A stretch of DNA of 64,000 nt from CAVPCZ01 sp963779225 (GCA_963779225.1 CAVZWW010000002.1:124001-188000), one strand, 5' to 3'. Positions 18,045 to 27,363 are shown, counted from the stretch's first letter. Program-made: numbers and translations. Notes: a model not told the origin generated them from the letters alone.

Positions 18045-20329
18045 GGGTGCCCGTGGTGCCAGCCCGCTTTGCTACACCTCCCGCAGACTGCCGGCCGCTG
18101 CAGTTTACGCCTCCATTCGAAGAGTGGTGCGGCACCGATGAGAACGAGACCCGCTCGAACCTGCGACGCCTGCAGGACCTTGGCATGCGGGGCATCGTGC
18201 TCAACGTAAACCTGGAAAACTACCTGTGCAGCGAACCGGCATGGGAGATTTTCCGGCAGGGGGTCCGGATTGCAGCCTCCATGGGACTTGGAATATGGAT
18301 CTACGACGAAAAGGGGTATCCCAGCGGAGCAGCCGGCGGTCTGGTCCTGAAGGAGTTTCCCGAAGGTGAAGCAGCCGGACTTGTCCGGTCAACGGATGCC
18401 GGTGGGAAGGTGAAGTACGAAACGGCGAGACTCTACGAAGGAACTCATGCCACCGAGAATTTCTATGAGAAACGACCGTACATCAACATACTCGATCCGG
18501 AAGCCGTCCACACCTTTCTGCAGGTGACACATGAGCGATACGCCCGCGTTCTGGACCCGATCGGAGAATACGTGGAGGCCTTTTTCACAGATGAGCCGTC
18601 GCTGATCACGGCCTACATCCCCCTCGGGAAGACCTATCCACCCACCCTGCCATGGCATTCGCGCCTGCCCGCCATCTTTCTCACACGCAAAGGATACGAT
18701 CTCGAGTCTCATCTTGAGAGTCTCTTCGCGGACACGGGGGAAATCGACCGGAAGATACGATGCGATTTCTATGAGGTGCTCGGAGACCTGTGCGCGGAGA
18801 CATACTTCGGTCAGCTTCAGACCTGGTGTCACAGGAACAGGGTCCTTTCCAGCGGCCATCTCCTCGGAGAAGAGACACTCTACTGGCAGACGCTCTTCGA
18901 AGGGGATCCCTTCGCCTGTTATCGCAAACTGGACATCCCGGGAATCGACATGATCCTTTCCGACCCCGGAAGGATTTTGAGGGAAGAATTCTTCCTCGTT
19001 CCAAAACTTGCCGGTTCTGCAGTCAGGCTGCAGGGGAAACAGAGGCTCATGTGCGAGATCAGTGATTTCCTGGGTATAAAGGACGGCCACCACGCAACGC
19101 TGCAGCAAATGAATTGCACGGCCGGCATGCTCACGGGACTCGGCGTGACGGACTTTGTGTCGATGTACCGGCCCCCGATCCGGCCGGCGCCGGGTGTTTT
19201 GAACTCAAGCTGGTCGGGTCCGGCTCCCTCATCAGAAGAGGAGTACAGGGCATACGCCAATCACGCGGCACGTCTCAGAGCTGTCTTTTCGGAGGGAGCC
19301 ATCGAGACAAACATCGCCGTTCTGCACCCTCTGATCACCTACCGGGCTCATTTTGTTCCTTCAGATCGCTCAATGTACGAGCCGCATCCCGATGCCCATC
19401 TTGAGTTCGTCGACCGGTCATTCACCGACCTCTGCCGTGATCTGCTGCAACAGCAGATGGATTTCGATATCGTTGACGAACGAAGCCTGGCAGACGGCCG
19501 TGTGGAAAAAGGGACGCTTGCGATCGGCAATCTGAGGTATGGAGCCATTGTTCTCCCCCCGATGGATACAGCACGGCTCGCAACCATGGAGACCATCGCC
19601 CGTTTCGTTGAACAGGGCGGGTCCGTCTTCACGCATCCTCTTGTTCCTGTCTATGCCGCCGAAGGGTTCCAACATGATGGGCGAATGAGAGAGCTGTCCA
19701 TGAAGATCTGTGGAGCCCCTGGGGCCAACGAAACCACCGGCGCCACGGATGCCACTGGAGCCGCCGGAGCAACTGGAGCGAGCGGGCCCAGCGGAGCATC
19801 TGAAATCGATGGACCTGGCGGAGCAGCTAGTGCCACCGGACCCGACGGAGCAGCTGGTGCAACCGGAGTAACCAGAGTCACAAGACCTATAGCAGCGGCT
19901 GGTGCAACCGGACCCGCCGGAGCAGCTGGAGGCACCGGACCCGCCGGAACATCCGGAGCCGATGGACCTGCCGGAGCACCCGGGGCCGCACAATCCCCGG
20001 CGCAACGACTCAGGGTTGTGGATGCGCTGAAGTCCCGGATACCGGCAAACTGCAATTTGACCCCGGCTTCACAGTGGATTCTCTGTACGAAGATATCCGG
20101 GCGGAAAGGTCCGACGTATTTCCTCGTCAACACATCGCCCGAAGAGTACCGCGGGGTGTGCACGTTCCACGCGGCGGGAAAAGCTCTGATCCTGGATCCC
20201 GCGACGGGAGATCGTTCGGTCCCGGACACGGAGGCGACCGGGCCTGACACCACGCAGGCGCAATTGACCATGAGACCATATCAGACGCTGTTCGTTGAAT
20301 TTCAACCAGCGGAGAGTCGCAAGAGCTAA
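17945..20329 (+). CDS. GH106-like glycosidase with collagen-like insert (start uncertain)
   Basis: Up to 794 residues from GTG 17945; GTG 18047/18053/18056 or an indel-joined start at 17901 are alternatives. The N-terminal region FATPPADCRPLQFTPPFEEW, MRGIVLNVNLENY and IWIYDEKGYPSGAAGG, then YVEAFFTDEPSL (acidic FTDEP, a likely catalytic-acid site) and the RLRAVFSEGAIETNIAVLHP stretch, resemble the TIM-barrel enzymes grouped with GH106 alpha-L-rhamnosidases. I am not certain of the family; GH2-like relatives with unknown specificity are possible. No signal peptide is visible, so it should be cytoplasmic and act on imported oligosaccharides. A Gly-X-Y collagen-like insert interrupts residues about 590-683, between the flavodoxin-like part and the C-terminal beta domain (RKGPTYFLVNTSPEEYRGVC). 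The GH78 gene follows 101 bases later. Confidence 0.65.
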   Translation: MYHVRVLALHEPEFLLPLRPESLQPLPGILPHLRVPVVPARFATPPADCRPLQFTPPFEEWCGTDENETRSNLRRLQDLGMRGIVLNVNLENYLCSEPAWEIFRQGVRIAASMGLGIWIYDEKGYPSGAAGGLVLKEFPEGEAAGLVRSTDAGGKVKYETARLYEGTHATENFYEKRPYINILDPEAVHTFLQVTHERYARVLDPIGEYVEAFFTDEPSLITAYIPLGKTYPPTLPWHSRLPAIFLTRKGYDLESHLESLFADTGEIDRKIRCDFYEVLGDLCAETYFGQLQTWCHRNRVLSSGHLLGEETLYWQTLFEGDPFACYRKLDIPGIDMILSDPGRILREEFFLVPKLAGSAVRLQGKQRLMCEISDFLGIKDGHHATLQQMNCTAGMLTGLGVTDFVSMYRPPIRPAPGVLNSSWSGPAPSSEEEYRAYANHAARLRAVFSEGAIETNIAVLHPLITYRAHFVPSDRSMYEPHPDAHLEFVDRSFTDLCRDLLQQQMDFDIVDERSLADGRVEKGTLAIGNLRYGAIVLPPMDTARLATMETIARFVEQGGSVFTHPLVPVYAAEGFQHDGRMRELSMKICGAPGANETTGATDATGAAGATGASGPSGASEIDGPGGAASATGPDGAAGATGVTRVTRPIAAAGATGPAGAAGGTGPAGTSGADGPAGAPGAAQSPAQRLRVVDALKSRIPANCNLTPASQWILCTKISGRKGPTYFLVNTSPEEYRGVCTFHAAGKALILDPATGDRSVPDTEATGPDTTQAQLTMRPYQTLFVEFQPAESRKS
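19712..19993 (+). repeat. 27-bp minisatellite coding a collagen-like Gly-X-Y stretch
   Basis: About 94 codons with Gly at nearly every third position (GATGAAGATGASGPSGAS and GPAGAAGGTGPAGTSGADGP are samples), rich in Ala, Pro, Thr, Asp. At the DNA level several units are 27 bases long, such as the ones starting near 19909, 19936 and 19963, with 75-90% visible likeness. Breaks of the triplet pattern occur at VTRVTRPIAAA. The tract stays in frame with the surrounding enzyme, so it is expressed. Confidence 0.85.
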
Positions 20330-20430
20330 ACGATCACGGCCAAAAAACACCACGAGGGGTGTCTCCTGTGGATTGCTGCAAGCGCCACCGGAATGCACAC
20401 CACCGACAACATAATGGGAGGTTAAACCTG

Positions 20431-23409
20431 ATGCTTGAAGCATTTGAACACGCAAAATGGATCTGGTGCCGGGGGGATCCACAACCGAAGAATTTCTACC
20501 TCTACGTCCGCAAGTCCTTTGTGATCCCGGGCACTCTTCGTCATGCCACCGTGCGTGTCACCGCAGACAGCCGCTACAGGCTCTTCGTCAATGGCATCCC
20601 GGTCGCGAGAGGACCCGCCCGCTGTGACCGGAGATGGCAGTGCCTCGACGAATGGGATATCACCCGAAACCTCCGGGAGGGTATGAATGTCATTGCGGCA
20701 TTGGTCCATCACTACGGCCAGTGGACCTTTTCGTACATGCTCGGCCGCGGAGGTTTCTTTGCGGATATAGAAGTCGGACTGGCCGACGGCACCTCCGCGC
20801 ATGTCGGAACCGATCGGTCCTGGAGAGTCCACCCTGCACAGGCGTGGGAACGGAAACTTCCCCGCATGAGCATACAGCTCGGTTTTCCGGAGATCTTCGA
20901 CGCCCGTCAGGATATCGAGGGATGGACCGACACCTCCTTTGACGATGCGCACTGGGAAACGGCAACGGTCCTGGGCCCGGCCGGAATGGAACCGTGGCCG
21001 CAACTCGTGCCGCGTACTATTCCTGCGATGAGGGAGATCCCCCTCCTGCCGGAGCGGGTAATCGAGTCCGGAGAAGTGGGCCCGGCGAAGACCGGGCACC
21101 ATCTCGATATTCAACGGTTGATCTGGAACACCTCGCACGGCGTGGGCTATCTTGCGACATTCGTCTGGTCTCCGGACGAATCGGAATTTGAAATTCATGC
21201 CGGGAGCCAGGAAGCGATACGCCTCTGGCTGAACGGCGCGATGGTTATCGACCATCTCGTGACCCGCGAACCGGGCCCTGATCAGGAAATCGTTCCCGTC
21301 TGGCTGCGAGCCGGGTGGAATACGGTCCTCGCAAAAATCGTTCAGGGCGTTGGGCAGTGGCATTTCTATTTTCGATTTGACGGAAACGGAAGTGAGCGCC
21401 TGGTCTACTCCACCTTGCCGGAGGACGATGCAGAGGGAGCCGACCAGGTCATGCCGTGGTGGTTCATCGGGCCATTCGGGGGTGAGAACCTGGAACAGGG
21501 TCTTGAGACCCCGTATCCACCCGAGCAAGATCTGGATTTCTCTCTGGCGTGCACCGGAAAAGAGGGAAAAGAGATCCGGTGGATGTCGGCCGGCGTTACG
21601 AATGAATCCATGCTCACCGCGGTGATCATGAGCCGTGAGGAACGGTTCCCCGACCGCGGAGTGGCGATAGAACACCCTGACGGACTGATCCACACCGGTG
21701 CACCCGCCATCGTCCACCCCGGGGCCGAACAGGGCCGTTATGCCGTGATCGACTTTGGAAAAGAAGTTACCGGGTACCCGGTGATTGAGATCGATGGAGC
21801 ACTGGGAGGAGAAGTCATCGACCTCGGTTACAGCGAGATCCTTCAAACCCCCGAAGGGCAAATTCTTTCTCCGGCGGCCGGGACGCGGGGAATCGTCAAT
21901 CCGGACAAAGCCTGTGTGCACTATGCCGACCGGTACATCTGTAAACCCGGAAAGCAGCGATTTCAGACATTCGACAAACGGGCGTTCAGGTACCTGCAGG
22001 TGGACGTGAGAAACGTCCGACAGAAGCTCGGTGTCGGCCCCGTCTCATTGATGTTCTCCACCTACCCGGTGGAGTACAGGGGGAGCTTCACCAGCCCGGA
22101 TGCTCTTTTGAACCGCATCTGGGAGGTCGGACGCTGGTCGGTGCATCTCAACATGGAAGACGCATATACGGATTGCCCCTGGCGCGAGCGCGGACAGTGG
22201 TGGGGAGACGCCCGTGTACAGGCGCTGGTGAACTACTATGCATTCGGCGATCTTGCGCTCGTCAGACAGGGATTGCGACAGATCGGGCAATCGCAGACGG
22301 GCGATGGGATGATGATGGGGATATACCCCACGGATTGGTCGTACGGGATACTCCCCACCTTTACCCTGCTCTGGATTCTCTCTCTCCGGGACTACTACCT
22401 GTTCTCGGGCGATAAGGTCCTTCTGGATGAGCTCTGGCCGGCCGTTGAACGTGTCCTGGAATTTTTCGAACGCTATCGAAGTCCAGACGATCTCCTGAAA
22501 GACGTACCATACTGGCTCTTCGTGGATTGGGCGGACGTGGATACGTCAGGCGAGTCGGCCTCTGTAAACGCGCTCTACCATGGTGCGCTCCTCGCCGCTG
22601 CGGATATTGCAGAAACCCTCCCCCACCGTCGCACGAGCATGGATTACCGGACGCTCGCACATCGCATCCGGAATGGGATGCGGCAACAACTCTGGGATGA
22701 AGAGAAGGGATGTTTCCGGGATTCCCGGAAAGACGGAGTCCTGAGCGAGAAGATAACAGAACAGGCGAATTGCTGGGCCATCACCTTCGGGGCGACTCCG
22801 GCAGGGACGGAAGAATCGATCCTCGAAAACCTCTTCGACAAACACGCCGCCACGGTACAGACCGGGACACCCTATTTTGCCTTCTATGTTCTCGGCGCTT
22901 TGGCAACAGGCGGCAAGCACGAACAATCCCTCGAGTACATTCGAACCAACTGGGGAAAGATGCTTGACTGGGGAGCAACCAGCTGGTGGGAACAATGGGA
23001 TCCGAAAGCCAGCTCCTGCCACGGGTGGTCCTCAGGGCCGACTCATTTTCTTCAGGCTGAAATACTCGGGGTGAAACCATTCAAACCGGGATGGGAAGAG
23101 ATCCTGATCGAACCGCATACGGCCGGGCTAGCCTGGGCCAGGGGGAACGTCCCGACACCCGAAGGGATCGTTTCGGTGGAATGGAAACAGGAGGAAGATT
23201 TTTCGATCTTGGTCAACGTGCCGGTTGCAGGACGCGTCATGGTGCCGGTTTTGAAACAAGGACCGGTCTCCGTCACCACGGCCGGGGGAGATGCCACGAA
23301 GGATGCTCTTGTGCGTGTCGAACAGCTTCCCGGGGGGGATGGGCGTGTCACCGTTCTCCTTCAGAAACCCGGCGTGTACCGGATTCTGGTGGGTCGAGGA
23401 TCGCGATGA
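20431..23409 (+). CDS. Alpha-L-rhamnosidase, GH78 family
   Basis: 992 residues from ATG 20431, chosen because GGGAGGT lies 9 bases upstream; the open frame starts earlier at 20359 without a site. N-terminal beta domains bear AKWIWCRGDPQPKNFYLYVR and FDDAHWETATVLGP, then the (alpha/alpha)6 barrel carries the GH78 hallmark DAYTDCPWRERGQWWGDARV (catalytic acidic residues of the DxPxRxxxxWxGD type) and TSWWEQWDPKASSCHGWSSG, with the C-terminal beta domain FKPGWEEILIEPHTAGLAWA. The enzyme releases terminal alpha-L-rhamnose from oligosaccharides or glycosides. No signal peptide, so it acts in the cytoplasm after import by the upstream ABC transporter. It is the last gene of the operon. Confidence 0.92.
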   Translation: MLEAFEHAKWIWCRGDPQPKNFYLYVRKSFVIPGTLRHATVRVTADSRYRLFVNGIPVARGPARCDRRWQCLDEWDITRNLREGMNVIAALVHHYGQWTFSYMLGRGGFFADIEVGLADGTSAHVGTDRSWRVHPAQAWERKLPRMSIQLGFPEIFDARQDIEGWTDTSFDDAHWETATVLGPAGMEPWPQLVPRTIPAMREIPLLPERVIESGEVGPAKTGHHLDIQRLIWNTSHGVGYLATFVWSPDESEFEIHAGSQEAIRLWLNGAMVIDHLVTREPGPDQEIVPVWLRAGWNTVLAKIVQGVGQWHFYFRFDGNGSERLVYSTLPEDDAEGADQVMPWWFIGPFGGENLEQGLETPYPPEQDLDFSLACTGKEGKEIRWMSAGVTNESMLTAVIMSREERFPDRGVAIEHPDGLIHTGAPAIVHPGAEQGRYAVIDFGKEVTGYPVIEIDGALGGEVIDLGYSEILQTPEGQILSPAAGTRGIVNPDKACVHYADRYICKPGKQRFQTFDKRAFRYLQVDVRNVRQKLGVGPVSLMFSTYPVEYRGSFTSPDALLNRIWEVGRWSVHLNMEDAYTDCPWRERGQWWGDARVQALVNYYAFGDLALVRQGLRQIGQSQTGDGMMMGIYPTDWSYGILPTFTLLWILSLRDYYLFSGDKVLLDELWPAVERVLEFFERYRSPDDLLKDVPYWLFVDWADVDTSGESASVNALYHGALLAAADIAETLPHRRTSMDYRTLAHRIRNGMRQQLWDEEKGCFRDSRKDGVLSEKITEQANCWAITFGATPAGTEESILENLFDKHAATVQTGTPYFAFYVLGALATGGKHEQSLEYIRTNWGKMLDWGATSWWEQWDPKASSCHGWSSGPTHFLQAEILGVKPFKPGWEEILIEPHTAGLAWARGNVPTPEGIVSVEWKQEEDFSILVNVPVAGRVMVPVLKQGPVSVTTAGGDATKDALVRVEQLPGGDGRVTVLLQKPGVYRILVGRGSR

Positions 23410-23473
23410 CCGGGGCTATCGCGGACAGCCACCGATAATGATCAGGATTTACCGGGTATCAGAAACCAGGAAG

Positions 23474-24772
23474 CTATAGACTACTCGCCTCTTCTCTGGC
23501 AAGAGACACCCAGCGGACAGCGTTCTGCGGGTTCCCTCCCAGCGTGTGATTGTCCTTCATGATAACCTCAACCCTGCAGTTTCTTGTCCGCCGGAGATCT
23601 CTGCGCAATTCCTGCCGGAGTGCATCTTCATCCAGATGCGGCTGCGCCAGAGGGACAGGACTCGGCTTCATGGAGAAAATGTAGTTCCCCTGGAGAAATT
23701 CCGCCATCCGCTCCACATCCGACCAGGGGGAAACGGACACTCTCCGTAGACGCGGGAAGGTTCTCACAAACTCCCACCGTCTGTCCAGAGGTTCGCAGCA
23801 TCCGTAGCAGTTCAGACCGAATCGATCGAGGATGGTTTTCTGGTACGGGAAGATGAACTCGTTGTACATCGCCGGCGAAACCCCGACAGTCTCCTGACTT
23901 TCCGCGAATCCCCACAGGTCGATTGTTCTGACCTTCGACTCATCAAATCCCGGTGCGGGAAGCCCGGTTGTCCATCCAAAGCCGCCTGACCCAACGTAGG
24001 TCCCTTCCGTATTCAGCGAAAGCAACCCGTGCGATTCCAGGAAGTCGAGCTTCCGGTGTACAGCCTGGCAAAGGAAATCCATGAGCCTGTGCACCCACTC
24101 GGGATGCAGCAGCATATCGGTCATCAGGTTTTCCAACCCCCGCAGCTTTATGAAGTCCCACGTCATCCCGAGTGTCCACCACCAGCTCCCTTTGATGCGA
24201 ACCTGCAGAATGTCTCCCATAATCTCGTCCGCAACATCAAGAATCTTCCTTGTTCTGTCAACGTCCACTGAGATTTCAGGAAATCGGAGGTGATGGAAAT
24301 CCGTCTCATAGTCTTTAATCGGCCACTCCCATGCATACGAACCCTGCTCGTCGGTTTTTCTAACCGTTTCCTCCAGTCCGTATCCCGAATCCGAGGACTG
24401 CCAGGGGATGTTGAAGTATGGTTCGATCACCCTGTCATCCTGCATGGATTCTCCCCAGAAAATCTCTTTGCGGAGCGCCATCTCCCACATCCGGAACAAA
24501 GCGCTCTCGCAGAGAATCCGGTCTTGCGGTATGATTTCATTCCAGCCGTTTTCCGGATCGCAGAAGACCAGAGGGCGTGTCGGGTGCAGGTCGTTGTGCA
24601 GCGTCCAGAGGCGTTTCTTTTCTGCTTCGACAGGGCGGGCGGCAAGTTCGGCGACCTTTGTTGCCAGATCACGGAGGATGTCTTTCTCCCGGGGAGAGAC
24701 CTCGAGGGTTCCGGCGATACCGCGCAGGTTGCTCAAGCCGGCGGCTGTCTGTTCGGCAGAGAGATCTTTCAT
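23474..24772 (-). CDS. Second URO-D superfamily protein (CCEPL type)
   Basis: 432 residues; convergent with the GH78 gene (64 bases between stops). It differs from the first URO-D-like protein: the fold is recognised from VFCDPENGWNEIIP, the YEDPE-like region VRTIDLWGFAESQETVGVSP and LNCYGCCEPLDRRWEFVRTF. The CYGCCEPL motif is found in a large set of URO-D-like proteins often labelled as corrinoid or trimethylamine related; the cysteines could bind zinc as in MtaA-type methyltransferases. Substrate unknown. Two distant members of the same superfamily flanking one sugar operon suggests a shared C1 or methyl-group step in its substrate's breakdown, which is inference. Confidence 0.82.
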   Translation of the reverse strand: MKDLSAEQTAAGLSNLRGIAGTLEVSPREKDILRDLATKVAELAARPVEAEKKRLWTLHNDLHPTRPLVFCDPENGWNEIIPQDRILCESALFRMWEMALRKEIFWGESMQDDRVIEPYFNIPWQSSDSGYGLEETVRKTDEQGSYAWEWPIKDYETDFHHLRFPEISVDVDRTRKILDVADEIMGDILQVRIKGSWWWTLGMTWDFIKLRGLENLMTDMLLHPEWVHRLMDFLCQAVHRKLDFLESHGLLSLNTEGTYVGSGGFGWTTGLPAPGFDESKVRTIDLWGFAESQETVGVSPAMYNEFIFPYQKTILDRFGLNCYGCCEPLDRRWEFVRTFPRLRRVSVSPWSDVERMAEFLQGNYIFSMKPSPVPLAQPHLDEDALRQELRRDLRRTRNCRVEVIMKDNHTLGGNPQNAVRWVSLAREEASSL

Positions 24773-24904
24773 CGTGTCATGTTTTTGAGAGTTCGAAGAG
24801 AACGTCGCCGGCCTTTGCGCATCTTTCCGGTTGACGGGTCTACCGTCTTGTGTGGCTGCACAGGTGACAGCTTACTGCATAGCCCTGTTGCAGGTGGGCC
24901 GGAG

Positions 24905-25891
24905 CTAGCCGGTCTGGTAGGCCATTGCTTTCAGGAGCATGATCCGCTTCTCTATAGGCGGGTGGGTGCCAAAGAGGTCTGCCGTGAACCCTTCGCGTTC
25001 GTTCGCCTTGCGCCCCAGGGGATCTGCAATGCAGAGATGGGCCGTACCCTTTTTGATTGCCTGCGTCGGTTCGTCCGCGTCCGTGATCTTTTGCAGAGCG
25101 GCGGCAAGCGCCAACGGATTGCGGGTCAACTCTGCGCCCGAAGCGTCGGCAAGGAACTCCCGCTGACGGGAAACCGCCATCGCAAGGAGCTGGGAAATGA
25201 CGGGAGCAAGAATGAGCGCAAGAACCCAGACCAGCATCAGTATCCCGAGTCCCCCACCGCCCTTTTTAGAGCTTTTTTTTCCTGCAGCCGCACCACCGAC
25301 ACGGATCATTCGTGTGCCAAACTCCGTAATGAGCAGAACCGTTCCGATCAGCGAGGCCACAACGGTCATCAGGCGGATGTCGTAGTTGCGGATGTGGCTC
25401 ATCTCGTGCGCAACGACAGCCTGGAGCTCATCACGGCTCAGCCGTTCCACGAGGCCTTCTGTCACGGCGATCGATGCGTGCGCCGGATCCATGCCCGTGG
25501 CGAATGCATTGGGATCGTGGTCGGGCACCAGATAGACCTTCGGCCGTGGAATTCCTGCCGCAATCGCCATCTCGTCCACGACATTCATGAGCTGGCGATA
25601 TCTGGGGTCGTCCTCCGGGACCGGGACGGCCGTTGCTGAAGCGAGAATTGCGGCATCCCCGCTGCGCGCACTGCGCGCCGCACCGATCCCTGCAATCGAC
25701 ATTGCCGCCACCGTGGCGACGGGAATGGGAAAGCCTGCCTCTTCATCGCTGCCCAGCCCGTACCCCGCCAGAAACAGATCAAGGCCGAATCCCAGGAATC
25801 CGACGAAGAGGACGAAGCCGGTCAGAACGAGAGCGGTCAGTGTCTTGTTATGCGACTGCTGCTCGTAGATGTTCCTCGCGGTGAGAGTCAT
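24905..25891 (-). CDS. M48-family membrane zinc metalloprotease, HtpX-like
   Basis: 328 residues. Two N-terminal membrane helices (LTALVLTGFVLFVGFLGFGL and an IPVATVAAMSIAGIGAARSA region), zinc site H162-E163-M-S-H166, the third ligand likely E in SRQREFLADASGAELTRNP, and a further hydrophobic pair between them (LIGTVLLITEF; GILMLVWVLALILAPVISQL). A Lys/Gly-rich loop KKSSKKGGGG lies between. HtpX proteases cut damaged inner-membrane proteins. The gene follows lemA by 11 bases, a pairing seen in many bacteria. The end THPPIEKRIMLLKAM is the usual C-terminal motif. Confidence 0.92.
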   Translation of the reverse strand: MTLTARNIYEQQSHNKTLTALVLTGFVLFVGFLGFGLDLFLAGYGLGSDEEAGFPIPVATVAAMSIAGIGAARSARSGDAAILASATAVPVPEDDPRYRQLMNVVDEMAIAAGIPRPKVYLVPDHDPNAFATGMDPAHASIAVTEGLVERLSRDELQAVVAHEMSHIRNYDIRLMTVVASLIGTVLLITEFGTRMIRVGGAAAGKKSSKKGGGGLGILMLVWVLALILAPVISQLLAMAVSRQREFLADASGAELTRNPLALAAALQKITDADEPTQAIKKGTAHLCIADPLGRKANEREGFTADLFGTHPPIEKRIMLLKAMAYQTG

Positions 25892-25902
25892 CCTGCCGGC
25901 CG

Positions 25903-26466
25903 TTACTTCTTGAGGGAAAGATCAACATCCGGCACGGCACGTTCCGTTGCATCCGTCACCTCGAAGAGTTCCGAAGGCTGGAAACCGAACATGCCCGCAA
26001 TGATGCTGGCGGGAAACACCTGCTGCGCGATGTTGAATTTGGTCGCGATGTCGTTGAAGAACTGCCGGGCGAATCCGATTTTGTTTTCGGTGCTCGAGAG
26101 CTCTTCCTGAAGCTGTTTCACGTTTTCGTTTGCCTTCAAATCGGGGTAGTTCTCCGCAAGGGCGAAGAGCCGGGTGAGCGCCCCGGTCAGGGCGTTTTCC
26201 TTGGTGGCTGCATCGGCGACGCCTGCAGTCGACGTTGCGGCATTCCGCGCCTGGATCACTTTGTCCAGCGTCTCCTGCTCATACTGCATATACCCCTTCA
26301 CCGTGTTGACCAGGTTCGGAATCAGGTCGTGCCGGCGTTTTAACTGGACGTCGATTTGCTTCCAGCCGTTCTGGACCTGGTTACGCAATGTGACAAGCCT
26401 GTTGTACAGCCCGATCCCCCAGAAGAGCAGCAGCAGGACGATACCAAAGAGCACAAGAAGAATCAT
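25903..26466 (-). CDS. lemA: LemA family protein
   Basis: 187 residues from ATG 26466 (GGAG upstream). One N-terminal membrane helix, ILLVLFGIVLLLLFWGIGLY, then the conserved coiled-coil body: NQVQNGWKQIDVQLKRRHDL, IPNLVNTVKGYM, ENKIGFARQFFNDIATKFN and the end FPASIIAGMFGF. LemA proteins have an outward-facing N-terminus and unknown function; they are commonly paired with HtpX-like proteases, as here. The open frame extends upstream to 26607, but that part overlaps nothing useful and lacks a ribosome binding site. Confidence 0.95.
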   Translation of the reverse strand: MILLVLFGIVLLLLFWGIGLYNRLVTLRNQVQNGWKQIDVQLKRRHDLIPNLVNTVKGYMQYEQETLDKVIQARNAATSTAGVADAATKENALTGALTRLFALAENYPDLKANENVKQLQEELSSTENKIGFARQFFNDIATKFNIAQQVFPASIIAGMFGFQPSELFEVTDATERAVPDVDLSLKK

Positions 26467-26536
26467 GGAGATCTCCGGATGAATGAACGAGAGTCGATGA
26501 GATATGTAGAGAGCACGGTGCAGGAAGTCCGGTGAA

Positions 26537-27169
26537 TCAGAATACGTAACCGATACCGATGGAGAAATCCCCGCCGTTGTAGTTCTCCCGTCCTCCAACG
26601 GAAGCACTGAAGTCGGACATCAGGTTGTATCCCGCATTCGCGGCCAGTTTGAAATGATCGCCGAGCAGGAAGTCGATCCCTCCGCCAAGACGTCCGCCAA
26701 AGGAGGCTTCCGAGTGAGCCTCCTGCGAAAAGAGCGTGCTCTTCGCTTCGGATCCGATGTACGTTCCAATCGCCCCGGAGAGAAAGGGCCGCACCCGGGC
26801 ATCGGATTCGGGATCGGGCAGGTAAAATCGCACACCAAGAAGAAGTGAGGTAACGGAACTTGCCTGCTGCTCGACAGACATGATGCCCACCGACGAGCTC
26901 GCATTGGCTGACAGGAGCCCTGCACTGAGCGTCACCGAGAGATTCTCCCGCATCCAGTAGGCGTAGAGAAGCCCACCGACGAATGCACCGAGGTTCGCCT
27001 CGGTTGTGACCCCGCCGGGGGAGACGGAGGTCGATGCCCCGCCGGTCCACACGCCGAAATTCAATTCAAGGCCCGACCGGCGCATCAACAAGACATCCTG
27101 AGCCCGGGCTGTGCTACTCACCGGCAGAAGGAGAGCGAAGACAACCGTGAGAAAGATGACATTCATCAT
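26537..27169 (-). CDS. Outer-membrane beta-barrel protein (small porin-like)
   Basis: 210 residues from ATG 27169, with GGAGGTGG just upstream. Signal peptide MMNVIFLTVVFALLLPVSST ending at ARAQ, then alternating amphipathic strands (LELNFGVWTG, ATVSLLLGVRFYLPDP-like, GIDFLLGDHFKLAANAGYNL) and the C-terminal aromatic GDFSIGIGYVF, which is the outer-membrane insertion signal. It looks like an eight-stranded OmpW/OmpA-barrel type protein; the exact family is not recognised. First gene of the operon with lemA and the HtpX-like protease. Confidence 0.82.
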   Translation of the reverse strand: MMNVIFLTVVFALLLPVSSTARAQDVLLMRRSGLELNFGVWTGGASTSVSPGGVTTEANLGAFVGGLLYAYWMRENLSVTLSAGLLSANASSSVGIMSVEQQASSVTSLLLGVRFYLPDPESDARVRPFLSGAIGTYIGSEAKSTLFSQEAHSEASFGGRLGGGIDFLLGDHFKLAANAGYNLMSDFSASVGGRENYNGGDFSIGIGYVF

Positions 27170-27218
27170 TTGCCACCTCCAGGTACGGATTTTTTCGTCA
27201 TACCAGAAGCTGCCGCCT

Positions 27219-27239
27219 CCGTTCCCCCCCGGGGGAACG
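27219..27239. repeat. GC-rich palindrome in the barrel-gene leader
   Basis: CCGTTCCCCC and GGGGGAACGG separated by one base: a 10-bp perfect inverted repeat. It lies in the expected 5' leader of the outer-membrane protein mRNA, 50 bases before its start codon, so it could form a leader hairpin. Confidence 0.7.
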
Positions 27240-27363
27240 GTAGAAACGCCCCGCCTGCGAACCGCTGTCTGCCTTCTTCTCCCCTTTTGTTGCCCGAATA
27301 CTTCCGCCGCCTCCGGCAGCAATATTGCGGCCGTTTGCATGTCTGCGACGTGTCTTCTGCGAC

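Noticed and set aside
19418..20271. Minus frames with Gly/Cys/Ser-rich or Ala/Pro-rich repeats opposite the collagen-like tract
   Set aside because: Antisense of the 27-bp repeat; repeat structure, not coding, explains the open frames.
20422..21921. 499-codon minus frame opposite the GH78 gene
   Set aside because: Shadow; GH78 motif set is on plus.
24290..25639. 449-codon plus frame across URO-D-like gene and HtpX-like gene
   Set aside because: Crosses two well-supported minus genes and has no domain.
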